This document shows, piece by piece, positions 1 through 9,975 of a stretch of 64,000 nt of DNA (position 1 is the first letter of the stretch; each line of letters starts with the position of its first letter). The DNA lies in assembly GCF_001022965.1 (NCBI RefSeq), contig NZ_LECZ01000019.1, positions 32,309 through 96,308 on the forward strand. The letters run 5' to 3'. The DNA is from Enterobacter genomosp. O (lineage in GTDB: Bacteria > Pseudomonadota > Gammaproteobacteria > Enterobacterales > Enterobacteriaceae). The notes beneath the pieces are model-generated. The model made no database searches and was not told the DNA's origin. It worked only from the letters and a program-made list of their open reading frames with translations. Position numbers and translations under genes: made by a program.

Positions 1-779
1 TCATGGCGCCTCCGGGAATGGAAGAGATGACCAGCCAGCTGCAGTCCATGTTCCAGAACCTGGGCGGCCAGAAGCAGAAAGCGCGTAAGCTGAAAATCAA
101 AGACGCGATGAAGCTGCTGATTGAAGAAGAAGCGGCGAAGCTGGTGAACCCGGAAGAGCTGAAGCAGGACGCTATCGACGCGGTTGAGCAGCACGGTATC
201 GTGTTTATCGACGAAATCGACAAAATTTGTAAGCGCGGCGGCAACAGCTCCGGCCCGGATGTTTCCCGTGAAGGCGTTCAGCGCGACCTGCTGCCGCTGG
301 TCGAAGGCTGCACCGTCTCCACCAAGCACGGCATGGTGAAAACGGACCACATCCTGTTTATTGCTTCAGGCGCGTTCCAGGTTGCCAGCCCGTCGGATCT
401 GATCCCTGAGCTGCAGGGGCGTCTGCCAATCCGCGTGGAGCTGCAGGCGCTGACCACCGAAGATTTCGAACGTATCCTGACCGAGCCTAACGCCTCTGCT
501 ACCGTTCAGTACAAAGCGCTGATGGCGACCGAAGGCGTGAACCTTGAGTTCACCGAAGACGGCATCAAGCGTATCGCCCAGGCCGCATGGCAGGTGAACG
601 AAACCACCGAGAACATCGGTGCGCGTCGTCTGCACACCGTGCTGGAACGCCTGGTGGAAGATATCTCTTATGATGCGAGCGACCTGAACGGTCAAACCGT
701 TACCATTGACGCAGAATATGTGAGTAAACATCTGGATGCGTTAGTGGCAGATGAAGATCTGAGCCGTTTTATCCTATAA
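1..779 (+). CDS. hslU: HslU, ATPase subunit of the HslUV protease (3' part)
   Basis: AAA+ unfoldase that feeds unfolded substrates to the HslV peptidase in the cytoplasm. Only about the last 258 of some 443 residues are in the window; the reading frame runs in from the left edge. The Walker B run [10 protein letters not shown] and the sensor-like segment around [12 protein letters not shown] are visible, as is the arginine-finger region ([14 protein letters not shown]). The C-terminus EDLSRFIL is the family's tail, which docks into HslV. Followed by a strong terminator, so it ends its operon (hslVU in relatives). Call is secure. Confidence 0.97.
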   Translation, partial: MAPPGMEEMTSQLQSMFQNLGGQKQKARKLKIKDAMKLLIEEEAAKLVNPEELKQDAIDAVEQHGIVFIDEIDKICKRGGNSSGPDVSREGVQRDLLPLVEGCTVSTKHGMVKTDHILFIASGAFQVASPSDLIPELQGRLPIRVELQALTTEDFERILTEPNASATVQYKALMATEGVNLEFTEDGIKRIAQAAWQVNETTENIGARRLHTVLERLVEDISYDASDLNGQTVTIDAEYVSKHLDALVADEDLSRFIL

Positions 780-808
780 TCGCGGTTACTGGATTCTCAT
801 CACGTTTA

Positions 809-835
809 ATGGGGGCTAATGCCCCCATTTTTATT
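809..835 (+). terminator. Rho-independent terminator after hslU
   Basis: Perfect hairpin ATGGGGGC-TAAT-GCCCCCAT followed by TTTTATT. It separates hslU from menA. Confidence 0.85.
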
Positions 836-847
836 GGCTAAATACTT

Positions 848-1768
848 ATGACTGACATCAGCCGTACTCAGGCGTGGCTCGAAAGTCTGCGCCCTAAAAC
901 CCTTCCTCTGGCCTTTGCCGCGATTATCGTCGGTACGGCGCTTGCCTGGTGGCAGGGTTATTTCGATCCGCTGGTTGCCGCGCTGGCATTAATTACCGCA
1001 GGTCTGCTGCAAATCCTCTCCAATCTCGCCAACGACTACGGCGACGCGGTGAAAGGCAGCGACAAGCCCGATCGCATAGGGCCTCTGCGCGGGATGCAGA
1101 AAGGCGTAATTACCCAGGCGCAGATGAAACGCGCGCTGATTATCACCGTGGTGCTGATCTGCGTGTCCGGCCTGGCGCTGGTGACGGTTGCGTCTAAGAC
1201 CACCAGCGATTTTATTGGCTTCCTGGTGTTGGGTTTATTGGCCATTATCGCGGCCATCACTTACACCGTCGGTACGCGCCCCTACGGTTATATTGGACTC
1301 GGGGATATTTCCGTACTGGTGTTCTTCGGCTGGCTGAGCGTGATGGGCAGCTGGTACTTACAGGCGCATACAGTGATCCCTGCCCTGTTCCTGCCCGCAA
1401 CCGCCTGCGGTCTGCTGGCGACAGCGGTGCTCAACATCAACAACCTGCGCGACATAGACAGCGATCGTGAGAACGGCAAAAACACCCTGGCGGTTCGTCT
1501 GGGTCCGGTGAATGCGCGTCGCTACCATGCCTGCCTGCTCATTGGCGCGCTGGTTTGCCTGGCGCTGTTTAACCTGATTTCCCTGCAGAGTTTGTGGGGG
1601 TGGCTGTTTGTGCTTGCCGCACCGCTGCTGGTGAAACAGGCCCGCTTTGTGATGCGTGAACTCAGCCCGACAGCCATGCCGCCGATGCTGGAGCGAACGG
1701 TAAAAGGCGCCCTGCTGACTAACCTATTGTTCGTCATCGGGATTGTTTTAAGCCAGACGCTCAGTTAG
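848..1768 (+). CDS. menA: 1,4-dihydroxy-2-naphthoate octaprenyltransferase
   Basis: Integral membrane UbiA-family prenyltransferase that joins octaprenyl diphosphate to DHNA, giving demethylmenaquinone. 306 residues, close to the E. coli length of 308. The first Asp-rich substrate motif is NDYGDAVKGSD (about residues 62-72) and the second NNLRDIDSDRENGK (about 197-210); both bind Mg-diphosphate. Around nine hydrophobic segments follow the start MTDISRTQAWLESLRPKTLP. It follows hslU after a terminator and precedes rraA. Menaquinone is the anaerobic quinone, so its product serves the respiratory enzymes of the cell. Confidence 0.97.
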   Translation: MTDISRTQAWLESLRPKTLPLAFAAIIVGTALAWWQGYFDPLVAALALITAGLLQILSNLANDYGDAVKGSDKPDRIGPLRGMQKGVITQAQMKRALIITVVLICVSGLALVTVASKTTSDFIGFLVLGLLAIIAAITYTVGTRPYGYIGLGDISVLVFFGWLSVMGSWYLQAHTVIPALFLPATACGLLATAVLNINNLRDIDSDRENGKNTLAVRLGPVNARRYHACLLIGALVCLALFNLISLQSLWGWLFVLAAPLLVKQARFVMRELSPTAMPPMLERTVKGALLTNLLFVIGIVLSQTLS

Positions 1769-1860
1769 CTGACAAATATCAATTAACAATTGATGATTTT
1801 GCCAACAACGCATTTCGCACGATATACTGAACACATTCGCAGCAACCGAGCGTTAAACCT

Positions 1861-2346
1861 ATGAAATACGATACCTCCGAGCTCTGTGACATCTACCAGG
1901 AAGATGTCAACGTCGTTGAACCGCTGTTCTCCAACTTTGGTGGACGGTCGTCGTTTGGCGGTCAAATCGTCACGGTGAAATGTTTCGAGGACAACGGGTT
2001 GCTGTACGATCTGCTCGAACAGAACGGCCGCGGCCGCGTTCTGGTGGTCGACGGCGGCGGTTCCGTGCGCCGTGCATTAATTGATGCAGAACTGGCCGGC
2101 ATTGCCGTTCAGAATGAGTGGGAAGGCCTTGTGGTATACGGTTCCGTGCGCCAGGTGGACGATCTGGAGGAACTGGATATCGGGATTCAGGCCATCGCGG
2201 CCATACCGGTAGGGGCGGCGGGTGACGGCATCGGCGAAAGCGACGTGCGCGTTAACTTCGGCGGCGTGACCTTCTTCTCCGGCGACCATCTTTATGCTGA
2301 TAACACCGGGATTATTCTTTCCGAAGATCCGCTGGATATCGAGTAG
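1861..2346 (+). CDS. rraA: RraA, regulator of RNase E activity A
   Basis: 161-residue protein of the RraA/MenG-like fold that binds RNase E and inhibits mRNA decay (known for the E. coli protein). The family's core is clear: [32 protein letters not shown] and [18 protein letters not shown]. The older name MenG (methyltransferase) is a misannotation that arose from its position next to menA. Start ATG at 1861 gives the standard [11 protein letters not shown]-terminus. About 90 bases separate it from menA, with AT-rich promoter-like sequence between; it ends with its own terminator. Confidence 0.97.
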   Translation: MKYDTSELCDIYQEDVNVVEPLFSNFGGRSSFGGQIVTVKCFEDNGLLYDLLEQNGRGRVLVVDGGGSVRRALIDAELAGIAVQNEWEGLVVYGSVRQVDDLEELDIGIQAIAAIPVGAAGDGIGESDVRVNFGGVTFFSGDHLYADNTGIILSEDPLDIE

Positions 2347-2369
2347 TAGAACAGTCAGCGTGAACCATA

Positions 2370-2403
2370 AAAAAACCGCCAACAGCAATGTGGCGGTTTT
2401 TTT
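2370..2403 (+). terminator. Terminator after rraA
   Basis: Stem AAAACCGCC(A)/(T)GGCGGTTTT with an 8-10 base loop and a run of seven or more T. Confidence 0.85.
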
Positions 2404-2706
2404 GTCCCTCGGGATTCGCGGTCCGTTGGGTTATCTTGCAACCTTTAACCAGGATTTTTATCTTACCCTGGTTCATCCCTCTGGTAACCCCCGTCGACCC
2501 TTTATAAATTCCTAATTTCCTCTGAAGGCCTTAACTACGCTACTGTTGCTCATTATGATGCATCGTCCCTTTCCGCCATCTCGCACATGGGCATCGGTCC
2601 AGGGAAAGGTGTATTCACAACCGTAAAGCAACCTTTAACCGGGCTTGTGTCCACCGACTTATCACCGGTGGTGAACGGTGGAGCGGTTAGCTGCAGGGAC
2701 CGCATA
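2404..2706 (+). other. Structured leader-like region before the 35-residue peptide gene
   Basis: About 300 bases with no plausible gene. It holds a 13-base direct repeat GCAACCTTTAACC at 2438-2450 and 2628-2640, a hairpin AACCAGG/CCTGGTT at 2447-2473, and a CACCGGTGGTG palindrome near 2671. It could be a long 5' UTR or a small-RNA region. No known RNA family was recognised. Confidence 0.35.
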
Positions 2707-2814
2707 ATGAAACGCTATTTATGTATCGCGTTCATTGTCGCCAGCGTACTCGTGGTAAAGAGTGATGAACCGAGTGGGTTTGTTGCTTATGCTATGACAG
2801 CGCAGGACAAGTAG
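2707..2814 (+). CDS. Unrecognised 35-residue hydrophobic peptide
   Basis: Short frame MKRYLCIAFIVASVLVVKSD... ending TAMTAQDK-like (actual end AMTAQDK), not recognised. Residues 4-17 form one hydrophobic segment after a basic start, so it could be a single-pass inner-membrane peptide or have a signal sequence. A purine run (GCAGGGA) lies about 8 bases before the ATG. A textbook terminator begins 5 bases after the stop, and a 300-base non-coding stretch with hairpins precedes it, so it looks like its own transcription unit. The layout resembles, but does not prove, a small regulated membrane protein or type I toxin. Existence as a gene is inferred from start, stop, terminator and hydrophobicity. 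Confidence 0.5.
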   Translation: MKRYLCIAFIVASVLVVKSDEPSGFVAYAMTAQDK

Positions 2815-2818
2815 CGTT

Positions 2819-2844
2819 AAGGCCGCCTTGGGCGGCCTTTTTTA
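2819..2844 (+). terminator. Terminator after the 35-residue peptide gene
   Basis: Perfect stem AAGGCCGCC-TTG-GGCGGCCTT followed by TTTTT. Confidence 0.9.
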
Positions 2845-2870
2845 TGATTGAAATCCGTGAGTAATAACCA

Positions 2871-2908
2871 TAAAAAAGCCGGGTGACGGCTTCGCCTTAC
2901 CCGGCCTG
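2871..2908 (-). terminator. REP-like hairpin acting as zapB terminator
   Basis: GCCGGGT (2878-2884) pairs with ACCCGGC (2899-2905) around GACGGCTTCGCC. Read on the minus strand it ends in TTTTTT, so this REP-type palindrome doubles as a terminator for zapB. The same GCCGGGTGGCGGCTTCGCC-type unit recurs elsewhere in the window. Confidence 0.7.
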
Positions 2909-2928
2909 GTCAGTAATCCCTGAGGGAA

Positions 2929-3201
<273 letters not shown>

Positions 3202-3359
3202 TTAACATAAACGCGCACGACATATACCGTCGATTGTATGGAGCGCGGCGCTCTGTGTCCAGCGACACACCGCGCAGATCGCGGTTTGCAACACTTTTAG
3301 GTCTGGTCCTGGTGCGTTCGCGTCATATACCCCTAAATTGTTAACTCATTCGTTAATGA

Positions 3360-3375
3360 AATGATTCAGCTCACA
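3360..3375. promoter_or_regulatory. Probable CRP site between zapB and glpF
   Basis: AATGA-TTCAGC-TCACA matches 8 of 10 bases of TGTGA-N6-TCACA. It lies about 190 bases upstream of glpF, in the region that carries CRP sites for glpFK in E. coli. Confidence 0.55.
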
Positions 3376-3448
3376 TTCCGGCGCTGATGCAAAAATGCGC
3401 TTTATGGCGCGAAAACGCTCATTTTATTGACGCAGACCACACATTTTG

Positions 3449-3495
3449 ATTTCGATATTTCTCGTTTTTGCTCGTTAACGATAAATTAACACTAT
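3449..3495 (+). promoter_or_regulatory. glpFKX promoter region with probable GlpR operators
   Basis: The stretch holds GCTCGTTAACGATAAA (3469-3484), similar to the GlpR consensus with its CGTTAACG/TCGATAAC-like core, and a second related GATTTCGATATTT run just before it. GlpR repression of glpFK is established in E. coli; the exact sites here are inferred by eye. The rest of 3169-3567 shows no gene. Confidence 0.45.
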
Positions 3496-3567
3496 GTCTA
3501 CAGGACATCGTGGCTGTCACGGGCGGCCATGCTAACAATAAACATCAATCTCTTCAGGATTCCGATT

Positions 3568-4413
3568 ATGAGTCAGACATCAACCTTAAAAGGCCAGTGC
3601 ATTGCCGAGTTCCTTGGTACCGGGTTGCTGATATTCTTCGGAGTGGGCTGTGTCGCTGCACTGAAAGTGGCGGGTGCCAGTTTTGGTCAGTGGGAAATCA
3701 GTATCATCTGGGGTCTGGGCGTGGCGATGGCCATCTACCTGACTGCAGGGGTTTCCGGTGCACATCTTAACCCGGCGGTAACTATCGCACTTTGGCTGTT
3801 CGCGTGCTTCGACGGACGCAAAGTTGTTCCTTTCATTATTTCTCAGTTTGCCGGCGCGTTTTGCGCAGCGGCGTTAGTTTACGGGCTTTATTACAATCTT
3901 TTCATCGACTTCGAACAGACGCATCATATGGTGCGCGGCAGCGTCGAAAGTCTGGATCTGGCAGGTATCTTCTCAACCTATCCAAACCCGCATATCAATT
4001 TTGTGCAGGCGTTCGCAGTTGAAATGGTGATTACCGCTATTCTGATGGGCGTCATTATGGCGCTGGGCGATGATGGCAACGGCATTCCGCGTGGCCCGCT
4101 GGCGCCATTGCTGATTGGTCTGCTGATCGCCGTCATTGGTGCGTCCATGGGCCCATTAACCGGGTTTGCGATGAACCCGGCGCGTGACCTGGGTCCAAAA
4201 ACCTTCGCCTTCTTTGCAGGGTGGGGCGACGTGGCCTTCACCGGTGGCAAAGATATTCCTTACTTCCTGGTACCGCTGTTCGGACCAATCGTAGGGGCGG
4301 CACTGGGTGCATTTGGCTATCGCAAATTAATTGGTCGCCACTTACCGTGCGACACCTGTGTGGAAGAGGAGAAGGAAACGACTTCTACCGCACAACAAAA
4401 AGCTTCGCTGTAA
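3568..4413 (+). CDS. glpF: GlpF, glycerol facilitator
   Basis: Aquaglyceroporin of the inner membrane; lets glycerol and small polyols diffuse in, to be trapped by GlpK. 281 residues, as in E. coli. Both NPA half-helix motifs of the MIP family are intact: GAHLNPAVTIALW (about residues 65-77) and GFAMNPARDLGPK (about 200-212), the second with the Arg of the selectivity filter and the Asp typical of glycerol channels. Six membrane spans and two half helices. The ATG at 3568 is chosen over an upstream in-frame one because it gives MSQTSTLKGQCIAEF. glpK starts 21 bases downstream, so the two are co-transcribed. Confidence 0.98.
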   Translation: MSQTSTLKGQCIAEFLGTGLLIFFGVGCVAALKVAGASFGQWEISIIWGLGVAMAIYLTAGVSGAHLNPAVTIALWLFACFDGRKVVPFIISQFAGAFCAAALVYGLYYNLFIDFEQTHHMVRGSVESLDLAGIFSTYPNPHINFVQAFAVEMVITAILMGVIMALGDDGNGIPRGPLAPLLIGLLIAVIGASMGPLTGFAMNPARDLGPKTFAFFAGWGDVAFTGGKDIPYFLVPLFGPIVGAALGAFGYRKLIGRHLPCDTCVEEEKETTSTAQQKASL

Positions 4414-5943
<1,530 letters not shown>

Positions 5944-5951
5944 TCATATAT

Positions 5952-6012
5952 TCCCTCTCCCCTGGGGAGAGGGTCAGGGTGAGGGGCCCGCACCGCACCG
6001 GGCCCCTCGCCC
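5952..6012. repeat. CCCTCTCCCC-type intergenic repeat between glpK and glpX
   Basis: CCCTCTCCCC-TG-GGGAGAGGG forms a near-perfect hairpin and continues TCAGGGTGAGGGGCCC, with a further GGGCCCC palindrome downstream. Related units occur at 13317-13351 and 25923-26007. It lies inside the glpFKX operon. Confidence 0.75.
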
Positions 6013-6066
6013 CTCCCCACTCTGTGATAAACTTCGTGCAATTCCTTTTGATTGCACGAGTACCTC

Positions 6067-7077
6067 ATGAAACGTGAACTTGCTATCGAGTTTTCCCGCG
6101 TCACCGAAGCAGCTGCCCTTGCAGGGTATAAATGGCTGGGTCGTGGTGACAAAAATACCGCAGACGGCGCCGCCGTCCATGCCATGCGCATTGTGCTTAA
6201 CCAGGTCAACATCGACGGCACTATCGTGATCGGCGAAGGCGAGATCGACGAAGCACCGATGCTCTATATCGGTGAAAAAGTCGGTACTGGCAACGGCGAT
6301 GCTGTGGATATTGCCGTCGACCCGATCGAAGGCACCCGAATGACGGCGATGGGTCAGGCCAATGCGTTAGCGGTGCTGGCGGTAGGCGATAAAGGCTGCT
6401 TCCTCAACGCGCCGGATATGTATATGGAAAAGCTGATTGTCGGTCCTGGCGCGAAGGGCGCAATCGACCTCAGCCTGCCGCTGGAAGAGAACCTGCGCAA
6501 TATCGCCAAAGCCCTGGGCAAACCCCTTAGCGAACTTACCGTGACTATTCTGGCCAAACCGCGCCACGACGCCACCATCGCGCAGATGCAAAAGCTCGGC
6601 GTGCGGGTGTTTGCCATTCCGGATGGTGACGTTGCCGCCTCCATTTTGACCTGCATGCCTGACAGCGAAGTGGATGTGCTGTACGGCATCGGCGGTGCGC
6701 CGGAAGGCGTGGTATCAGCAGCCGTGATCCGCGCGCTGGATGGCGATATGCAGGCGCGTCTGCTGCCCCGCCATGAGGTGAAAGGCGACAGCGAAGAGAA
6801 CCGCCGCATCGGGGAAAATGAGCTGGCACGCTGCGAAGCGATGGGTATTGAGGCCAATAAAGTTCTCGCGCTGGACGAGATGGCCCGTAGCGATAACGTC
6901 GTCTTCTCGGCGACCGGAATCACCAAAGGCGATCTGCTGGACGGCATCAGCCGTAAGGGCAATATGGCCACCACTGAAACGCTGCTGATCCGCGGCAAAT
7001 CGCGCACTATTCGCCGCATTCAGTCTATCCACTATCTCGACCGTAAAGACCCGGACGTGCAGACGCACATTCTGTAA
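6067..7077 (+). CDS. glpX: GlpX, class II fructose-1,6-bisphosphatase
   Basis: Mn-dependent phosphatase hydrolysing fructose-1,6-bisphosphate in gluconeogenesis, which fits growth on glycerol. 336 residues, the E. coli length. Metal-binding and catalytic segments are visible: GEGEIDEAPMLY (about 57-68) and the VDPIEGTRMTAMGQ motif (about 86-99), typical of the Li-sensitive phosphatase superfamily. Start ATG at 6067 gives MKRELAIEF; an earlier in-frame ATG 15 bases upstream is less likely. The hairpin repeat before it may separate its expression from glpFK. Confidence 0.97.
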   Translation: MKRELAIEFSRVTEAAALAGYKWLGRGDKNTADGAAVHAMRIVLNQVNIDGTIVIGEGEIDEAPMLYIGEKVGTGNGDAVDIAVDPIEGTRMTAMGQANALAVLAVGDKGCFLNAPDMYMEKLIVGPGAKGAIDLSLPLEENLRNIAKALGKPLSELTVTILAKPRHDATIAQMQKLGVRVFAIPDGDVAASILTCMPDSEVDVLYGIGGAPEGVVSAAVIRALDGDMQARLLPRHEVKGDSEENRRIGENELARCEAMGIEANKVLALDEMARSDNVVFSATGITKGDLLDGISRKGNMATTETLLIRGKSRTIRRIQSIHYLDRKDPDVQTHIL

Positions 7078-7173
7078 AACCGTTTGATCGATAGAGCTTT
7101 CCGGCCCTGACGGGCTGGAAATTGTCACCACAAGTACGGAAGATAGAACAGAGAAACAGCACAGGAGAAGATC

Positions 7174-7920
7174 ATGGCGGACTGGGTAACAGGTAAAGTC
7201 ACAAAGATACAGTTCTGGACCGATGCGCTATTTAGTCTCACCGTACATGCTCCCGTCCACCCGTTTAAAGCCGGGCAATTTGCGAAGCTGGGGCTGGACG
7301 TCGACGGCGAGCGCGTGCAGCGCGCCTACTCTTACGTTAACGCACCTGATAACCCGGACCTCGAGTTCTATCTGGTCACCGTTCCGGACGGCAAACTCAG
7401 CCCGCGCCTTGCCGCGCTTAAGCCCGGCGACGATGTGCAAATAGTTAGTGAAGCGGCAGGCTTCTTTGTGCTCGAAGAGATCCCAGATTGTGACACGCTC
7501 TGGATGCTGGCAACCGGTACGGCCATCGGCCCTTATCTCTCTATTTTGCAGTACGGCAAAGACCTGGAGCGCTTTAAAAACATCGTGCTGGTTCACGCTG
7601 CGCGCTACGCCGCAGACCTGAGCTACCTGCCGCAGATGCAGGCGCTTGAACAGCAGTACGGCGGAAAGTTAAAGATTCAGACGGTGGTCAGCCGTGAAAC
7701 CGTAGCAGGAACGCTTACCGGTCGCGTGCCGGCGCTTATTGAGAGCGGTGCTCTGGAAGAGGCTGTTGGATTGCCGTTAAACGCTGAAACCAGCCACGTC
7801 ATGCTGTGTGGCAACCCGCAGATGGTGCGGGACACGCAGCAGCTTCTGAAGGATACCCGGCAGATGACGAAACATCTTCGCCGCCGGCCGGGCCATATGA
7901 CCGCCGAACACTACTGGTGA
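7174..7920 (+). CDS. fpr: Fpr, ferredoxin/flavodoxin-NADP+ reductase
   Basis: FAD protein that passes electrons between NADPH and flavodoxin or ferredoxin in the cytoplasm; part of the SoxRS oxidative-stress regulon in E. coli. 248 residues. FAD-binding motif RAYSYVNAP (about 50-58) and NADP-binding ATGTAIGPYLS (about 110-120) are clear, and it ends in the family's C-terminal aromatic residue (EHYW). Start has AGGAGA 7 bases upstream. Its TGA stop abuts the stop of convergent yiiR with no base between. Confidence 0.97.
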   Translation: MADWVTGKVTKIQFWTDALFSLTVHAPVHPFKAGQFAKLGLDVDGERVQRAYSYVNAPDNPDLEFYLVTVPDGKLSPRLAALKPGDDVQIVSEAAGFFVLEEIPDCDTLWMLATGTAIGPYLSILQYGKDLERFKNIVLVHAARYAADLSYLPQMQALEQQYGGKLKIQTVVSRETVAGTLTGRVPALIESGALEEAVGLPLNAETSHVMLCGNPQMVRDTQQLLKDTRQMTKHLRRRPGHMTAEHYW

Positions 7921-8340
7921 TCAGCGGTACTTCACCTCTACGGTATCTTTACCGTATTTGTTTTCGCTCTGGGTGCCGATAAACGCGCCCAGATCGACAA
8001 TCATCATCACGAAGATGACCGACGGCAGCAGCCTGCCCACGACCCACGGCAGGATGGACGGAAGCATTGCCCAGTTTCCTGCCACCAGCATCCACGCCAG
8101 AATAATCAGAAATGCCCACGCGCCGGAACGACCGCGATCGTGCAGACGTTTCACCACGACGGCGGCCGTTGGCCATAGCAGGCAGACCAGCGCGAAGGCC
8201 GCCGTTTGCGTGCTCAGCCAGGCATTGTAAGCAACGAAAAACAGAAGCAGCATGGCGACAACCCACGTCACCATCCAGATCCAGAAATCACGGCGTCCAA
8301 TACGCCCTTTGAATGAAAACAGCCACTGCTGTATGGTCAT
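7921..8340 (-). CDS. yiiR: DUF805 inner-membrane protein YiiR
   Basis: 139-residue DUF805 protein of unknown function. Sequence MTIQQWLFSFKGRIGRRDFW has the family's N-terminal GRIGRRDFW signature, followed by about four membrane spans and the LHDRGRSG loop between spans 2 and 3 that is the other hallmark. The start at 8340 is chosen over a longer frame because it places the signature at the N-terminus. Same position as in E. coli, between fpr and yiiQ. Confidence 0.9.
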   Translation of the reverse strand: MTIQQWLFSFKGRIGRRDFWIWMVTWVVAMLLLFFVAYNAWLSTQTAAFALVCLLWPTAAVVVKRLHDRGRSGAWAFLIILAWMLVAGNWAMLPSILPWVVGRLLPSVIFVMMIVDLGAFIGTQSENKYGKDTVEVKYR

Positions 8341-8452
8341 GTAAGGTTCCTTATTATCGTATAGCGCGCATTTTACCCTGGAGTTGTGACCTTTTGACAA
8401 GCCGACCAGATATCGTTTTAATCATGAGCACTTACGGCCAGGGGCAATGTTG

Positions 8453-9049
8453 ATGAAAAGTTCGGCACGTTCTCTTTTCCTGTGTTTAGCGCTGCTTAGC
8501 GCGGGTGTTCCCCTGCACGCCGCCGAAACCACTGCCCCGACCACCGCGCCGTATCTGCTGGCGGGCGCGCCGTCGTTCGATCAGTCCATTAGCCAGTTTC
8601 GTGAAACCTTCAATCAGGTTAATCCAACGCTGCCGCTGGATGAATTTCGCGCCATTGATGGCTCCCGCGATACCCCTACCCTGACCCGTGCGGCAAGCAA
8701 GATTAACGAGAATTTGTATGCCTCCACGGCGCTGGAGCGCGGTACGTTAAAAATCAAAAGCATGCAAATCACCTGGCTGCCGATTCAAGGCCCGGAGCAG
8801 AAAGCCGCTAAGGCGAAGGCGATGGAGTACATGAGCGCAGTATTGCAGGCTTTTACCCCTGCGCTGACGAAAAAACAAAGCCAGCAGAAGCTGCAAAAGC
8901 TCCTTACCGCCGGTAAAAATAAGCGTTACTACGCCGATACCGAAGGCGCGATCCGCTATGTTGTGGCGGACAACGGCGAAAAAGGACTGACCTTCGCTGT
9001 TGAACCGATTAAGCTGGCACTATCTGACACCCTTGGCGGGGCGAATTAA
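8453..9049 (+). CDS. yiiQ: DUF1454 exported protein YiiQ
   Basis: About 198 residues with a Sec-type signal peptide (hydrophobic LFLCLALLSAGVPLHA then AE), so probably periplasmic. The body, with RAASKINENLYASTALERGT and GKNKRYYADTEGA, is the DUF1454 family found beside tpiA in enterics. No function is known. The ATG at 8453 is preferred to the one at 8447 because AGGGG sits 8 bases before it. A 110-base gap and promoter-like sequence separate it from tpiA. Confidence 0.9.
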   Translation: MKSSARSLFLCLALLSAGVPLHAAETTAPTTAPYLLAGAPSFDQSISQFRETFNQVNPTLPLDEFRAIDGSRDTPTLTRAASKINENLYASTALERGTLKIKSMQITWLPIQGPEQKAAKAKAMEYMSAVLQAFTPALTKKQSQQKLQKLLTAGKNKRYYADTEGAIRYVVADNGEKGLTFAVEPIKLALSDTLGGAN

Positions 9050-9160
9050 TGACAAAAAGCAAAGCCTTTCGAGGGAAAATCTCTATACTGATTCACAGAC
9101 CATGCTGCCCGTCAGGGTGGCCATATTCCTTAATTCGCTTATTTAGCGTGGAGAATTGAA

Positions 9161-9928
9161 ATGCGACATCCTTTAGTGATGGGTAACTGGAAACTGAACG
9201 GCAGCCGCCACATGGTAAACGAACTGGTTGCGAACCTGCGTAAAGAGCTGGCTGGCGTGACCGGCTGCGCGGTTGCTATCGCTCCGCCGGATATGTACCT
9301 GGATCTGGCTAAACGCGCCGCTGACGGCAGCCACATCATTCTGGGCGCGCAGAACGTTGACGTTAACCTGTCTGGCGCGTTCACCGGTGAAACCTCCGCT
9401 GAAATGCTGAAAGATATCGGCGCGAAATACATCATCATCGGCCACTCCGAGCGTCGCACCTACCACAAAGAATCCGACGAGTTTATCGCGAAGAAATTCG
9501 CCGTGCTGAAAGAGCAGGGTCTGATCCCGGTTCTGTGCATCGGTGAAACCGAAGCAGAAAACGAAGCAGGCAAAACCGAAGAAGTGTGCGCACGTCAGAT
9601 CGACGCAGTGCTGAAAACCCAGGGCGCGGCAGCGTTCGAAGGCGCGGTTATCGCATACGAGCCAGTCTGGGCGATCGGTACCGGCAAATCTGCAACCCCT
9701 GCACAGGCGCAGGCGGTTCACAAATTCATCCGCGATCACATTGCTAAAGCAGACGCGAAAGTGGCTGAGCAGGTCATCATCCAGTACGGCGGTTCCGTTA
9801 ACGCCTCCAACGCTGCTGAGCTGTTCACCCAGCCAGACATCGATGGCGCGCTGGTTGGCGGTGCATCCCTGAAAGCTGACGCTTTCGCGGTGATCGTTAA
9901 AGCAGCAGAAGCGGCTAAGCAGGCGTAA
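9161..9928 (+). CDS. tpiA: Triosephosphate isomerase
   Basis: Interconverts dihydroxyacetone phosphate and glyceraldehyde-3-phosphate; the glycerol operon upstream feeds it DHAP. 255 residues of the TIM-barrel type. Catalytic Lys in GNWKLNG (residue about 11), catalytic His in IIGHSERR (about 95), catalytic Glu in [11 protein letters not shown] (about 167) and the phosphate-binding YGGSV loop (about 208-212) are all present. GGAG sits 8 bases before the ATG. Codon choice is strongly biased, as for a highly expressed gene. Confidence 0.99.
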   Translation: MRHPLVMGNWKLNGSRHMVNELVANLRKELAGVTGCAVAIAPPDMYLDLAKRAADGSHIILGAQNVDVNLSGAFTGETSAEMLKDIGAKYIIIGHSERRTYHKESDEFIAKKFAVLKEQGLIPVLCIGETEAENEAGKTEEVCARQIDAVLKTQGAAAFEGAVIAYEPVWAIGTGKSATPAQAQAVHKFIRDHIAKADAKVAEQVIIQYGGSVNASNAAELFTQPDIDGALVGGASLKADAFAVIVKAAEAAKQA

Positions 9929-9934
9929 TGCTGT

Positions 9935-9969
9935 TGTGGCGGGTGGCGCTTGCGCTTACCCGCCCTACA
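9935..9969. repeat. REP-like palindrome after tpiA
   Basis: GGCGGGTGGCGCTTGCGCTTACCCGCC forms a hairpin between the convergent tpiA and permease genes and could end transcription from both, though a T-run is lacking. Confidence 0.65.
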
Positions 9970-9975
9970 AAATCG

